From contig NZ_CP119676.1 of assembly GCF_029318635.1 (NCBI RefSeq), positions 822,614-886,613 of the forward strand: a DNA stretch of 64,000 bases, written 5' to 3'. The translations under genes were made by a program, and so were the position numbers. The notes under the pieces are model-generated. The model saw only the letters and a program-made list of their open reading frames with translations. It did no database searches and was not told where the DNA came from. This DNA is from Varunaivibrio sulfuroxidans. GTDB lineage: Bacteria; Pseudomonadota; Alphaproteobacteria; Rhodospirillales; Magnetovibrionaceae. Below are positions 52,746 through 63,002 of this stretch, piece by piece. Each line of letters begins with the position of its first letter. The first letter of the stretch is position 1.

Positions 52746-53760
52746 CCTTCTCGCCGTTCACGCCATTGACGATAATCGCCCCGGTATCGCGCATCTTACC
52801 CAGCACGGTTTTTATCGCGTCGGTATCCATGCAGCAGAACGCCGTTGATAGGGCGTCGGCGGTGACGGCGTGGGGGGCGGTCACGGAAACGCTCTCGTAG
52901 CGTTTCGGCGAGCGACCGGTGCGCGGGTCGAAGATATGGGTATTCTCGCCGTTGTCGCCGAAGGCGAAGCCGTATCCGCCCGATGTCGCCAAGGCCTTGT
53001 CGCGCAACGCCAGCGGCACGCTGACCTTATCGCGGTGAACCGGGTTTTGCACCCCGACCCGCCATGGTCGGCCGTCGGGATGGCCGCCCAGGGCGCGCAT
53101 TTCGCCCAGATCGACGAGGATATCGTCTATGCCTTCCTGGCCCAAAAGATCGGCGACCCGGTCGGTGACGTACCCTTGGGCGATGCCGTTCAGGGTAATC
53201 GCCATCGCCGGCTTGGCGAACGCGATACGCCCCGTTTGGATATCCACCCGGCGGTAATCGACCAACTCCAGGGCGGCGCGAAGCCGCCGGGCGTCCGGCC
53301 CCTGGGAGCCACCTCCATCGATCTGCGCGGCGCGGGCGTAAGCCGCCCACAGCGGCTGCACGGTCATGTCGAACGCCCCGCCGGAAATATCGCCGAAACG
53401 CTGCGCCGTGCTCAATAACCGAACCAGGTCCAACGGCGGGGCGTCGAGGTATCCCGCCCCGTTCAGGCGCGACAGAGCCGACGAGGCCTTGTACAGGCTG
53501 AAGACGTTTTCCAACCGCCGCACTTCGAGCACCGCCCGATCGAGTATTTTCCGTCCCTCCACACGATTAGGGTGATAAAGGATCATTTCCGCCCGTGCGC
53601 CCAGCGCCACGCCGCGCCAACGCACCGGGGCGACGTCGGACGCCCCCCGCGCCTTCGCCCCCTTAAAGGCCAGACCCAAGCCTCCGGCGGCGGCCATGAT
53701 CACAAGCGCCCGACGACGGGAAAGGACGGGGCCACGGGAATCTAAGGAAGAAAACTTCAT
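52726..53760 (-). CDS. nosX: ApbE-family FMN transferase NosX
   Basis: 344 aa. A Tat signal [19 protein letters not shown] is followed by the ApbE/FTR fold: [60 protein letters not shown] and [10 protein letters not shown]. ApbE proteins attach FMN to threonine of respiratory proteins, and in the nos context NosX is thought to flavinylate NosR. Its ATG overlaps the nosL stop. Last gene of the operon; its 3' end overlaps glpK by 20 bases. Confidence 0.94.
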   Translation of the reverse strand: MKFSSLDSRGPVLSRRRALVIMAAAGGLGLAFKGAKARGASDVAPVRWRGVALGARAEMILYHPNRVEGRKILDRAVLEVRRLENVFSLYKASSALSRLNGAGYLDAPPLDLVRLLSTAQRFGDISGGAFDMTVQPLWAAYARAAQIDGGGSQGPDARRLRAALELVDYRRVDIQTGRIAFAKPAMAITLNGIAQGYVTDRVADLLGQEGIDDILVDLGEMRALGGHPDGRPWRVGVQNPVHRDKVSVPLALRDKALATSGGYGFAFGDNGENTHIFDPRTGRSPKRYESVSVTAPHAVTADALSTAFCCMDTDAIKTVLGKMRDTGAIIVNGVNGEKVTRLGA

Positions 53761-54314
53761 GGTTTTGGAGCCTCATCTATAGCCCCCGGGACGCTTGGCG
53801 CACCGGGTACGGGCGTGTCCACGGGGTCGAGAAAATAGGAAGATGGAATTTCCTTAAGACGGCGGACATCGCCGCCGTGCCTGCGGCTGAAATCCACCGC
53901 GGCGTTACGGGTGGCGAAGGGGACCGCCTCGGGCGCGCCCATGCCTCCCACTTTGTTGCTGTTGATGACGTACCAGGCCTTATCGGCGTCAACCCACGAT
54001 TTGGGGTCGGGATGATCCCAATTTTGGCCGGTCATATCGTTGACGTAGATGGCGATGACAGTGCTGTCGTCTTCGGGCAAGAGACGATAGAACATGGCGT
54101 CACGCACCGAAGGGAACCAAAGCGGATCGTTTCGATTGCTGACGAAGACCTGCGCCTTCGGTCCCAAATGGTCGATCACGATCATATTGCAATAATTGCC
54201 ATTGGCGGCACGGGTCAATTCGCGCGGCGGCGGCTTGGGCGCGGGGGTATTATCGCCGCAGGCCCCCAGGCCCAGGGCGACAAGTAAAATTAGGGCGGCG
54301 CGAGGCATGGTCAT
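53757..54314 (-). CDS. nosL: Copper chaperone lipoprotein NosL
   Basis: 185 aa from the ATG at 54314. A lipoprotein signal ends in LVALGLGAC; the acylated cysteine is about residue 19. The copper site is in NGNYCNMIVIDHLGPKAQVF (Cys and Met in CNM), and WFPSVRDAMFYRL is conserved. NosL supplies copper for the NosZ CuZ site from the outer leaflet. Two bases separate it from nosY, and its stop overlaps the nosX start. Confidence 0.95.
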   Translation of the reverse strand: MTMPRAALILLVALGLGACGDNTPAPKPPPRELTRAANGNYCNMIVIDHLGPKAQVFVSNRNDPLWFPSVRDAMFYRLLPEDDSTVIAIYVNDMTGQNWDHPDPKSWVDADKAWYVINSNKVGGMGAPEAVPFATRNAAVDFSRRHGGDVRRLKEIPSSYFLDPVDTPVPGAPSVPGAIDEAPKP

Positions 54315-54316
54315 GG

Positions 54317-55144
54317 CTACAACTCCCGTCGGTGGAACAGATAGACGCACCCCCCCAAGGACGCCGCCAACCAGACGAGCATGGTCAGCAACGACGTTCC
54401 CGCCCCCAGGCCGACCTTCAGTCCAACGCCGGCCATTCCCGACGCCAGGGTGACGCTATTGAAGGTGGTCAGGTTGAATATCCGGTAGGCGTCGGTGGGA
54501 TTAAACAGCAACAGCCAGGAGAACAAAGATTTGCCCACGCCCTCGCCATGGTCGGCGACCAACATCCCCAACAACGCGAGATCATATAAAACGACCATCA
54601 CGATCCAAGTTCCGATCGCCAGCCCCGCCGCCATGCTCTCCTCGCGGGCGAGCTGGCTGAGCAAATAGCCCAGCGCGATAAATACCGCGCCCAGTAAAAC
54701 GGAGCTTCCGATCAGGGCGGAGAACGCCCGCCATCCCTGGGCGTCGCCACCGCCGCTAAAATGAATATACAGGGCCGACACGCCGTAACCGACGACGATC
54801 GCCACCGTCAGGATCGCCATGTGGCCGAGGAACTTTCCCACCACCACCTGCCAGCGCGCCACCGGATAGGTCAACAGCAAGATCATCGTTCCCCGCTCGA
54901 ACTCGCCGACCAGGGCATTGTAGGACAGCATCAAGGCGATCAGCGGCAGCAGATAGACGCTCAGGCTGGACAGACTGGCGACGGTGGCGCTCAACCTACT
55001 CGCCTTGATCTCGCCGACCGGGGCCGATCCCAGCAACGTCAGGGCCAGGGCCAGAGCGGTGAGCAACACGATGGTCGCAAAGACCCAACGGTTGCGCAGA
55101 CCGTCGCGAAACTCCTTGCCGGCGAGTATGGCTAAGGTCCTCAT
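54317..55144 (-). CDS. nosY: ABC-type maturation permease NosY
   Basis: 275 aa with six membrane helices (ABC-2 type). Landmarks: LAGKEFRDGLRNRWVF at the start, FERGTMILLLTYPVARWQVVVGKF in the cytoplasmic loop, and LLLFNPTDAYRIFNLTTF near residue 205. It works with the ATPase NosF to supply what NosD needs to build the NosZ copper cluster. The ATG overlaps the nosF stop. Confidence 0.95.
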   Translation of the reverse strand: MRTLAILAGKEFRDGLRNRWVFATIVLLTALALALTLLGSAPVGEIKASRLSATVASLSSLSVYLLPLIALMLSYNALVGEFERGTMILLLTYPVARWQVVVGKFLGHMAILTVAIVVGYGVSALYIHFSGGGDAQGWRAFSALIGSSVLLGAVFIALGYLLSQLAREESMAAGLAIGTWIVMVVLYDLALLGMLVADHGEGVGKSLFSWLLLFNPTDAYRIFNLTTFNSVTLASGMAGVGLKVGLGAGTSLLTMLVWLAASLGGCVYLFHRREL

Positions 55145-56085
55145 CGCGGGCCTCCTTGCTCTGTAAACACGCGGTAGATGTCTTCCAATCCCGGCGGAGT
55201 CAATTCGATGTTATCGATCGTCTCGTCCGCGGCGAGAATGCGACGAATGGTCTCCATCTTGTCCGCCTGCGCGCACGACACCTCGATGGTGTGGCCGTTG
55301 ATTCGCGTCACTTGGGCGTTCCCGTCGGCCGCCCCAAGCGCGCCCTCGACGCCGACCTGCCCGTCATCGCCGGCCATGCTGACTCTCAGGCGCACGGGAA
55401 GCCCGGCGCGCCGACGCAGTTCGTCCAGGGTGCCCGACGTCACCACCCGGCCCTCACGCAGGATGACCAGGCGGTCGGCCTGATGTTCGACCTCGCTCAG
55501 GGCGTGGGACGACAGGAACATGGTCACCCCGCTTTTACGCAAATCGCGCAGAAGGGCGTAAAAATCTTGGCGCGACGTGGGATCCAATCCGGTCGTCGGC
55601 TCATCCAGGAACAACAACCGGGGGGAACCGAGAATAGCCTGGGCGAGGCCCAGCCGTTGGCGCATGCCCTTGGAATAGGTCGCGATGCGCCGGTCCGCGG
55701 CGGGGGCCAGCCCCATTTGTTCCAGCAGGTCGTCGCAGGCGGCGAAATTTTCCCCCTTGAGGCGGGCGTAAAAGCGCAGCGCCTCGCGCCCGCTCAGGTT
55801 TTCATAGAGCGACACCTTCTCGGGCAGATAACCGAAGCGCCCGCGCAACACCGTCGAGGCCGCGACCACCGGGTCCTCGCCCATCACCCGAACCTTTCCC
55901 GCACTGGCCCGGGTCAGGCCGAGGACGATCTTCATCAAGGTCGTCTTCCCCGCCCCGTTATGGCCGAGAAGGACCAGGTTTTCCCCCTCGAAGACCTGCA
56001 AATCGATATCGTTGAGCACGTCCTTGCGCCCATAACGTTTACAGACCCCTTCAAAGGTAATCACGGGAGACGATGGCACGTTCAC
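55141..56085 (-). CDS. nosF: ABC-type maturation ATPase NosF
   Basis: 314 aa. Walker A GHNGAGKTTL, Q-loop FGYLPE, signature YSKGMRQRLGLAQAIL (the first residues differ from LSGGQ but are normal for this class), Walker B LLFLDEPTTGLDP, H-loop FLSSHAL. A C-terminal domain of about 90 residues follows. It powers NosY and the NosD maturation step. Overlaps nosD and nosY by four bases each (ATGA). Confidence 0.95.
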   Translation of the reverse strand: MNVPSSPVITFEGVCKRYGRKDVLNDIDLQVFEGENLVLLGHNGAGKTTLMKIVLGLTRASAGKVRVMGEDPVVAASTVLRGRFGYLPEKVSLYENLSGREALRFYARLKGENFAACDDLLEQMGLAPAADRRIATYSKGMRQRLGLAQAILGSPRLLFLDEPTTGLDPTSRQDFYALLRDLRKSGVTMFLSSHALSEVEHQADRLVILREGRVVTSGTLDELRRRAGLPVRLRVSMAGDDGQVGVEGALGAADGNAQVTRINGHTIEVSCAQADKMETIRRILAADETIDNIELTPPGLEDIYRVFTEQGGPR

Positions 56086-57410
56086 GAGCGCGCTCCTTTA
56101 TATTGCCGTCGTTTCGGCGGAGACATCAAAGGGGCGCTATCGACCACGCCGCCCGGCCGCAGAGAGGGAAATTCCGATTGCGCCCAGCGCAGCACCTGCA
56201 CCGCTGGGCTGTTCAAAAGCAACTTCGCCAACGGATGACGCCACATCACCTTGTCGATCATATCGTTGGGATGGTAGGGGCGGTCGGCGATGTGATCGCC
56301 GTCGAGATCGAAGGCGAGATTGTCGCTCCAATAATTACCCCGCCCCGCCACCGACCATTCCAAGTGACGGGTGCCGACATATTTAACCTGGGTGCGGTTA
56401 TTGATGAAGGCGTTGCCGACCATTTCGTTATCCTCGGACCCCGCCGTGAAGTGAATCCCGATCGTGCACCCGGAAAAGATATTATCGCGAAAAACGTTAT
56501 GGTTGGCATTATAGATGAATACGCATTTTTTCGCCCCGCCGTCGGCGAAATTTCCGTCCACCAGAGAATAATTGGCGTAATTGAACAAAAAGGCGCGGTC
56601 GCGGTCGTCACGTGAGACGTTGTCCTCAATTTTCAGGTTCTGCGAGAACATGATCGCGTAGCCGATGTGGTTGCCGGTGGACAGGTTATGGGAAACCTCG
56701 CTGGCGTTGGTGTACATGTAATGCACGGCGAATCGCAGATCGCGAAACGTGTTGCCGCGAAAGATATTGTCCTTGCTGGTGGTCACGAAAATGCCGTCCC
56801 GTCCATAGCGCACGGTATTGTTCTCGATCACCGAACCGGGCGAATTCCAGATATGAAAGGCGTTGCCCCGCTCGTTCATGCGCAAGTCCTTGCGTCCGAC
56901 GACATCGTTGTTGCGCACCACCGCCGCCTTGGGGCCCTTCAGGAAAACTCCCGTCAGGTTATGGCGAAACCGGTTGTTTTCGATCAGCGCGTCATTCGCC
57001 GTCGCCAGAACATAAATGCCGGCGTCTTCGATATCCAAACGGATCCCGGAATTGATAATGGTCACCCCGCGCACCGTGACGTGGGGCGCGGAGATCGTAA
57101 TGACCCGCCCCTTGCCGCCGCCGTCGATGACGCTATCGTTTTCGCCCTCAAGGGTCAGAGGTTTATCGACAACGACCGGCCCATGAAAGGTTCCGCTTTG
57201 CAGTTCCAAGCGGTCGCCGGGGGCCGCCGCCGCGATCGCCCGGCGCAACGCGTCGGGACCGGGCGCGACGAGACGCGTCGCCGCGGACGCGGCGGGGCTC
57301 GCCAAGACAAGCCCCGCCCACGCGCACAGCAGTCCCGTGGCCACGACGATCATGAAACTCATGAAGGTTGTGGCCACGAGAGAGGCGAGATGTCGCACTC
57401 GCGTTTTCAT
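56082..57410 (-). CDS. nosD: Periplasmic copper maturation protein NosD
   Basis: 442 aa. An N-terminal hydrophobic signal (FMSFMIVVATGLLCAWAGLVLA) precedes a right-handed parallel beta helix made of repeats such as DALIENNRFRHNLTGVFLKG and NIFRGNTFRDLRFAVHYM. Carbohydrate-binding-like (CASH) repeats of this type form a groove that binds NosL and NosZ. It is needed for assembling CuZ of nitrous oxide reductase. It starts three bases after nosZ. Confidence 0.95.
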   Translation of the reverse strand: MKTRVRHLASLVATTFMSFMIVVATGLLCAWAGLVLASPAASAATRLVAPGPDALRRAIAAAAPGDRLELQSGTFHGPVVVDKPLTLEGENDSVIDGGGKGRVITISAPHVTVRGVTIINSGIRLDIEDAGIYVLATANDALIENNRFRHNLTGVFLKGPKAAVVRNNDVVGRKDLRMNERGNAFHIWNSPGSVIENNTVRYGRDGIFVTTSKDNIFRGNTFRDLRFAVHYMYTNASEVSHNLSTGNHIGYAIMFSQNLKIEDNVSRDDRDRAFLFNYANYSLVDGNFADGGAKKCVFIYNANHNVFRDNIFSGCTIGIHFTAGSEDNEMVGNAFINNRTQVKYVGTRHLEWSVAGRGNYWSDNLAFDLDGDHIADRPYHPNDMIDKVMWRHPLAKLLLNSPAVQVLRWAQSEFPSLRPGGVVDSAPLMSPPKRRQYKGARS

Positions 57411-57413
57411 GGT

Positions 57414-59342
57414 CTAGGCCGAACGCGGCTCGACCAGCATGCGCCCACGCATTTCCATGTGCAAGGCATGACAGAACCACTGGCAATAGAACCAATGCAC
57501 GCCCGGGCGATCGGCATGGAACGTCACCGACGACGTCGCGTGCGGGCCGATTTCCATGGCGAGGCCGTAGTTGGCGATGGTGAAGCCGTGGGTCAAATCC
57601 GAGACGTCATCCATGTTGGTGACGAACACCGTGACCTCGTCACCTTCCTTGACGGTGAACTTACTCAGGCTGTAGTTCGGCGCGATCGAGTGCATGTAAA
57701 CGCGCACCTTGTTGCCGTCGCGGATAACGTTCGCCGCTTCTTCCAGGTTAACGCCGTCCTTTTTCGCCCATTCGCGGGCGTCCGACCACATCGGATCGTC
57801 GCGTTTCCAGATATCGATCGGATTGACGATGTCCGAACGCACCATGATGCAATCGTGCGGCTCGGCAAAGGTCGGGCCATCGTGGGCGAGAATCATTTTT
57901 TCGCCCGTGATGTCGATCAACTGGTCGTTTTCCGGTTTCAATGGACCGGCATTCAAGAACCGATCCTTCGAGAACTTATTCAGCGAGATCAACCACTTTC
58001 CATCGGCTTCCTTGGTCTCGCCCATGGTCGTGTGGTTGTGTCCGGGCTGATAGGCGACGTCGATTTTTTCGATAATCGGATTAACCTTCTCGCCCTTGAA
58101 CGCGCGCACCGCCTTTTCGATGTTCCACTTGGCGACCTGGCTGTCGAGGAACAAAGTGGTGAACGCATTGCCCTTGCCGTCGAACGCGGTGTGAAGCGGC
58201 CCAAGCCCCAATTCGGGTTCGGCGACGACGCAATCGCGCGGTTTGATTTTGTCGTTGAACAGATCGGGAACCAAGGTCAAGTCGATCACCGAAACGGTCG
58301 GCGACAATTTTCCGTTGAGGACCACATAGCGACCATCGGGAGCGGTGTTGCAGCCGTGGGGGCTGGTCGGGATCGGAACGTAGCGGGTATACGGCGAACC
58401 GTGGCGACCATCGAGCACGGGAACCCCCTTGATGGTCTTGAAGTCGCCCTTTTTAACGCCGGCTTCGATGCGCTTGATGTCGAAGATGACGACCCAATCT
58501 TGGTCGTTGGCCGTCATTTCCTCAAGGGTGACGCCCTCTTCGGAGTTGTAGCAGGTCGAAAGCGCGTAATTGCCCTGATAGTCGGCATCGCAGTTATCCA
58601 GGTTGCCGTCCACCATCACCTGCCAGGCGACCTCCATCTTGTCGCCGTCAACGGCGGTGAAGATGGCGTGGTATTTCTTCGGTTCGTCCAAAATGGTCCC
58701 GTCGTTCGGGATCGGAACCCGGTGTTCGCCGTTGGCGAAGACATATCCCGTGCGCGGATATTTTTGCGGGCGCAGCCCGTGGATATCGGCGGCGTTGGGA
58801 ATTTCGATAATTTTATCGACCTTCATCACGTCGCAGCGCACGCGGGCGACGCGGGTGTTGGCCTTGTCGTTCACGAACAGGTAACGCCCGTCATAGGTGC
58901 CGTCGGTGAACGACATGTGCGGGTGATGCAGATCGCCGTTCAACCAAACACCGCCCCGCGATTCGAGGTACTTCTTGGTTTCCGGTTGCAGGTGTTCGGT
59001 CAGGATCTTGCGACTTTCGTTGGTTCGCCCCCAACCCGTGGCGCTGTCGTGGTTGAACACCGGAACACGCATCAATTCGCGCATCGACGGCACGCCGAGA
59101 ATGCGAAGCTCGCCGGATTGTCCACCGCTCCAAAAGCCGTAGTATTCGTCCAACTCGCCGGGCTTGACGGTGACTTTTTCGCTTTCGCTGGCGCGACTGG
59201 CGCTTGGAGCCAACAGGGCGTTGCCCATGAACCCGGCCAGTCCGGCGACCGTGGCGCTGCTGACGGCGGCAATTTTCGCGGTGCCCCCGAAAAGCTCGCG
59301 GCGCGTATAGCCCGTACTTTTGTTTTCTTTGTTCTTAGACAT
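57414..59342 (-). CDS. nosZ: Nitrous-oxide reductase NosZ (Tat-type, clade I)
   Basis: 642 aa. The N-terminal Tat signal is [27 protein letters not shown], marking the clade I enzyme. The beta-propeller carries CuZ histidines in [34 protein letters not shown] and EPHDC, and the C-terminal cupredoxin has the CuA ligands [15 protein letters not shown] (Cys620, Trp622, Cys624, His628, Met631). It reduces N2O to N2 in the periplasm. Its ribosome site is GGAG before the ATG. A 45-bp tandem repeat separates it from nosR. Confidence 0.98.
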   Translation of the reverse strand: MSKNKENKSTGYTRRELFGGTAKIAAVSSATVAGLAGFMGNALLAPSASRASESEKVTVKPGELDEYYGFWSGGQSGELRILGVPSMRELMRVPVFNHDSATGWGRTNESRKILTEHLQPETKKYLESRGGVWLNGDLHHPHMSFTDGTYDGRYLFVNDKANTRVARVRCDVMKVDKIIEIPNAADIHGLRPQKYPRTGYVFANGEHRVPIPNDGTILDEPKKYHAIFTAVDGDKMEVAWQVMVDGNLDNCDADYQGNYALSTCYNSEEGVTLEEMTANDQDWVVIFDIKRIEAGVKKGDFKTIKGVPVLDGRHGSPYTRYVPIPTSPHGCNTAPDGRYVVLNGKLSPTVSVIDLTLVPDLFNDKIKPRDCVVAEPELGLGPLHTAFDGKGNAFTTLFLDSQVAKWNIEKAVRAFKGEKVNPIIEKIDVAYQPGHNHTTMGETKEADGKWLISLNKFSKDRFLNAGPLKPENDQLIDITGEKMILAHDGPTFAEPHDCIMVRSDIVNPIDIWKRDDPMWSDAREWAKKDGVNLEEAANVIRDGNKVRVYMHSIAPNYSLSKFTVKEGDEVTVFVTNMDDVSDLTHGFTIANYGLAMEIGPHATSSVTFHADRPGVHWFYCQWFCHALHMEMRGRMLVEPRSA

Positions 59343-59379
59343 TTTCTCTCTCCATTTTTCTAAGACCTAGATGTAACCC

Positions 59380-59469
59380 TTTGACATTATTTTTATCGTT
59401 AAGTCGTACCTTCCTCCTTGACGTATCGGTATCGTTCTTATCGCCATATCGTACCCTCCTCCTTGACGT
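59380..59469 (-). repeat. 45-bp tandem repeat (two copies) between nosR and nosZ
   Basis: Two adjacent units (59380-59424 and 59425-59469) with a near-identical 21-base block containing TCGTAC and CTCCTTGACGT, and a diverged remainder (TATCG/TATCG, TTAT motifs). On the coding strand each unit carries ACGTCAAGGAGGA, a Shine-Dalgarno-like core, though neither unit precedes a start codon at the right distance; the nosZ start uses its own GGAG. It begins five bases after the nosR stop. Confidence 0.85.
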
Positions 59470-59474
59470 TCGTA

Positions 59475-61655
59475 TTACGTGGCCTTGCCCTCCACATTCT
59501 TCGTTTCCGCCGACAGAGCCGCGCGCCGTTCGCGCCTTTGCCTGCGTTGGACGACGACCGGACACTTCTGGTCGTCGTGGTAAAGGATCTGGCAGTGCAG
59601 GCAATACAGGCATTCGTTGGGATTGATATGACCATCGGGATGAATGGCCTGAACCATGCATTCTTGCGCGCAGCGATGGCACGGCGAACCGCATTCCTTG
59701 TAGCGACGCAGCCATTCGAACATCCGCAGCCGCCCCGGAATCGCCAACGCCGCGCCCAGGGGGCACAAATAGCGGCAGTAAAACCGCTCGATGAACAACC
59801 CGGCCGACAGCACCGTCAGGGCGAAGATCACGAACGGCCATTCACGGGCGAATTTCAAGACGATCGCGGTCTTGAACGGCTCGACCTCGGCCCAACGTTC
59901 GGCCAGGCCGGTAGAATACAACGACAGCCCGAACAAGACCAGAAAGATCAGGTATTTCAAGGGCCACAAGCGTTCGTGGATCGCCCACGGCACCTGAATT
60001 TGCGGCACCTTGAACGCCTTGGCGATTTTGCTCAGGATTTCCTGAAGCGCGCCGAAGGGACACAGCCAACCGCAGAACGCGCCTCGTCCCCAGAAGATCA
60101 ACGACACCACCACGGAGAACCACAGGATGAAGATCAGCGGCTCGCGCAGGAAGTAGGTCCAACTGAACTTGGTGATCAGCGCGTTGAAGAAGGTCATCAC
60201 GTTAACGACGGAAATTTGGCCGTTGGCGTACCAGCCCAGCCCGAACAACGTGAAAATAAGGAACGCCAGGCGGGTGCGCTTGATCAGACGTGGCCGCTGG
60301 ACCACCCAATCCTGGAAAAAGAAGATAATCGTCAACAGGCCGACGGCGACGCTCAACGCCACCACTTCGTAAAACTTCTCGTGCCACAGCTTGCGCCACA
60401 GGGGGGTCTTTCCTCCCGACGCGCTTTCCTCGTAGGCGGATTTCGCGGACGCTTCGGCGCGCAAATAGACCTTCGGCGTCTGGTATCCCAAGGTGTACGT
60501 CAAAAACGCCTTTTTAGTCGGCCCCGTCGGCCGGTTGACCAGCAATTCGATACGCCACGGTTGGGTCGGATCGAATTTGGCGTTTTTCGGAATGTAGAAA
60601 AGATCCACTTCTTTCAGTTTGGGCGCACCCTTCGCCGCGATCCTGGACAACCGCTTGTGATGGCGGTCGCGAAAACGGACGGAATTTTCGCCCTGGATGA
60701 TATGAAAGCGATCGAAAATTCCGCCGCGCACATAGCCCGAACCCTTGAACGAAAAACGCCCGGTCCCGGCCAGAAGGATGGCTTGGCGCCCCTCCGGAAT
60801 GTGATTTTTCAGATTTTTGTATTCGCCCTCGCCGAGCAAGCTGCGCCCGATCGTCGGCACCGTCGCCAAGGCGGCGTAAAAATCGATGAACGTGTCCTTG
60901 GGGTCGCCCGACTCGGGTCGGTTCTTGGCCTCGGGATCGTCGGATTTGGCGAACGCTTGATTGATCTCGCCCACGGTGATCTTCAAGTGGCGCACGGAGC
61001 CGTCGCCCAACAGCGCCGGCCAGTCCTTGACCGTGCCGGGGCCGGGAGCGATCGAAAACTTGGGCCCGCTCGCCTGCTGGGCAAGCGCCGTCAGCCCGCC
61101 GAGACCGTACTTGCGCCCAACCTTGATCGCCGAACGCAACATGCTGTCGTCGATCACCATGATCGTCACCGTGGCGCCGCTGACGATGTCCAACTTGTGG
61201 TCCTGGGTCCCACCTTCCGCCAGATGCGCGATGTTGAGGCCCCTGTAATCGTCGAAAACCTTGACGATCCGAGCCTCGGGAATGCCGACCAGGACGATCG
61301 GCTCGTGATGTTCGACCAATTTGGCGTTAACGATCACACCCTCGGTGGTGATCGCGATCAAAATCCTGATGGGCTTGCCGGAATATCCCGTGGAATCGAC
61401 AAAATCCGAATTAAGGAACACGTATCCCAGTTTTTTGCCGCCACCGTACACCGCGGCCACCGGCGGCGTATCTTTGACGATCTCGATCCGATCGGCGCCG
61501 GGAAAAAAGGTTTTTATCTGAATCTTGGGCAAAAACGCGGCGAGATGAAAATCATCGGCCCCTTGCGCCCGCGACGGCGCGATCGCCAAAATCGCCAACG
61601 CCACAATGCACACGAAAAAAGAAACACTCCCACGCAACCGCGGGATACCAAACAT
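59475..61655 (-). CDS. nosR: Regulatory/electron-transfer flavoprotein NosR
   Basis: 726 aa from the ATG at 61655, a length normal for NosR; the frame stays open upstream to 61796 without family likeness. A signal peptide (FFVCIVALAILAIAPSRAQA) leads a periplasmic FMN-binding domain whose flavin threonine motif is near KLDIVSGATVTIMVID. Six membrane helices follow, with polyferredoxin-type CP motifs GWLCPFGAL and YLCPLGAAL, then two [4Fe-4S] clusters CGSPCHRCAQECM and CLYCLHC. It passes electrons towards NosZ and is needed for nosZ expression. First gene of the nos operon. Confidence 0.97.
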   Translation of the reverse strand: MFGIPRLRGSVSFFVCIVALAILAIAPSRAQGADDFHLAAFLPKIQIKTFFPGADRIEIVKDTPPVAAVYGGGKKLGYVFLNSDFVDSTGYSGKPIRILIAITTEGVIVNAKLVEHHEPIVLVGIPEARIVKVFDDYRGLNIAHLAEGGTQDHKLDIVSGATVTIMVIDDSMLRSAIKVGRKYGLGGLTALAQQASGPKFSIAPGPGTVKDWPALLGDGSVRHLKITVGEINQAFAKSDDPEAKNRPESGDPKDTFIDFYAALATVPTIGRSLLGEGEYKNLKNHIPEGRQAILLAGTGRFSFKGSGYVRGGIFDRFHIIQGENSVRFRDRHHKRLSRIAAKGAPKLKEVDLFYIPKNAKFDPTQPWRIELLVNRPTGPTKKAFLTYTLGYQTPKVYLRAEASAKSAYEESASGGKTPLWRKLWHEKFYEVVALSVAVGLLTIIFFFQDWVVQRPRLIKRTRLAFLIFTLFGLGWYANGQISVVNVMTFFNALITKFSWTYFLREPLIFILWFSVVVSLIFWGRGAFCGWLCPFGALQEILSKIAKAFKVPQIQVPWAIHERLWPLKYLIFLVLFGLSLYSTGLAERWAEVEPFKTAIVLKFAREWPFVIFALTVLSAGLFIERFYCRYLCPLGAALAIPGRLRMFEWLRRYKECGSPCHRCAQECMVQAIHPDGHINPNECLYCLHCQILYHDDQKCPVVVQRRQRRERRAALSAETKNVEGKAT

Positions 61656-62063
61656 CGCTAGAGAACGCAAGTCGCACCTCTCCCCTGGGCGGCGCCATCC
61701 GCCACCAACTCGCCGGAACCACGCGCGCAAGCCCAAACCCGAGCCTACGCCCGGAAACGGGACCCAAAAATTAGGCCTGGAACCAAACGCCGTCACACAT
61801 CACCGAAAACCCCTCTCAAAATTTCCGGCTATCTTCGTACCTATACAGAGCGTTCTACCATGGTGTCACCTGGTGTCCACTTGACCGACATCAAGGAATT
61901 TCCTTTAATTTTATGGAGTATAAAACTGTAGGTGATTGATTATATTTATAATGCAATCATTGGTTTTTTCTTATTTCGACTCCATATGCGCACGTGTGGC
62001 GTACGCTCCGAATTTTCCTCCACATCAAGGTAGAGAGGCCATCACCCAAACGGGGAAATGGGC
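61656..62063. other. Intergenic region upstream of nosR
   Basis: 408 bases, turning AT-rich between about 61900 and 61990. It holds the NNR/FNR-type box at 61881 and the promoter of nosR. The right part (from about 62000) leads into an IS3 remnant. A minus-strand TAGAAC (61852-61857) is at a suitable distance for a -10 element. Confidence 0.55.
61881..61894. promoter_or_regulatory. NNR/Dnr/FNR-type box before nosR
   Basis: TTGAC-CGAC-ATCAA, matching the FNR-superfamily site TTGAY-N4-RTCAA exactly. It lies about 227 bases before the nosR ATG, on the side of a nos operon where an NO- or anaerobiosis-responsive activator is expected. The regulator gene is not in this window. Confidence 0.75.
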
Positions 62064-63002
62064 ATGAAGCGTTCACGTTTCTCAGAGGAACGGATTATTG
62101 GGATTCTGCACGAGCAGGAAGCGGGTCAGAAGACGGCGGATGTGTACCTCCACCAGGCGCGAGACCGACACCTACCTCCGCAAGACCTGTGAGGTGAGTG
62201 TGCGGTGGGTGTGCGGTGGGTGTGTCGCGCGACGGGCGTGGGCCACAGTTCGGTCCGTTACCGGTCGATCAAGCCGGATGATGTTTCGATTCGGGAGCGG
62301 CTGCGGGCGCTATTCGCCCGACGGCGCCGGTTTGGTTATCGCCGTCTGCACCTGCCGTTAACCCGGGAGGGCCTGCACATGAATCAGAAGAATCTGCGTC
62401 GCCTGTACCGGGAAAAAGGTCTTCAGGTGCGCGGCGTGCCTTGGGCACGCGGGTGCCGATTCTGCCCGAGGGACCGAACCGAAGATGGTCCCTGGACTTC
62501 GTTTCCGACGTGCTCGACGACGGACGGCGGTTCCGCATCCTGTGTGTCGTCGATGACTTCACGCGAGAATGCCTCGGCCTAGCGGCCGACACCGCCCTGT
62601 CGGACTTACGGGTTGCACGGGAACATTCAGCGCTGGGACAAGCCCCAAAGCGTTGTCAGTGACAACGGCGCCGAACGGACCAGCATCGCGATCCTCAAAT
62701 GGCCACAGGAGCGCCACGTGAAATGGCATTACACTCAGCCGGAAAAGCCGACACAGAACGCCTTCGTGGAAAGCTTCAACGGGCAGCTGTGGGAAAATGT
62801 CTCAACGAGACCCTATTTTGCATGCCGGGACCATACTGGCGGCATGGAAGCATGATGACAACCACCACCGACCGCACTCCGCCCATGGTGGGGCGACACT
62901 GGTCGAGTTCGCCGAAAAAGCCGATATGAGGCATGCCCCATATCGGCTTGAACTAAAGCGCCCGCAACGGGCAATGCTTTGCAAGCGGGCTCTACCCCCA
63001 TA
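62064..63002 (+). mobile_element. Decayed IS3-family insertion sequence
   Basis: orfA begins MKRSRFSEERIIGILHEQEAG (62064-62192) and is cut off early after KTADVY. orfB follows in broken frames: VRWVCRATGVGHSSVRYRS, then RRRFGYRRLHLPLTREGLHMNQKNLRRLYREKGL, the catalytic WSLDFVSDVLDDGRRFRILCVVDDFTREC, SVVSDNGAERTSIAILKW and PTQNAFVESFNGQLWE. The D-D-E residues are still recognisable, but at least three frameshifts, a deletion near 62600 and a 10-base duplication (GTGCGGTGGG) near 62200 make it non-functional. The terminal repeats were not located. Confidence 0.85.

Noticed and set aside
56667..59363. Long open frame (898 codons) on the plus strand across nosD and nosZ
   Set aside because: It is antisense to two clear genes with intact family motifs; its composition is that of the complement of GC-rich coding DNA and it matches nothing.
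59335..59841. Open frame of 168 codons on the minus strand in the nosR-nosZ gap
   Set aside because: Overlaps the nosR end in another frame; it draws attention to the 45-bp repeat, which is kept as a repeat, but the frame itself has no support as a gene.
59418..61661. Long open frame (747 codons) on the plus strand across nosR
   Set aside because: Antisense shadow of nosR, rich in Gln, His and Arg with no domain likeness.
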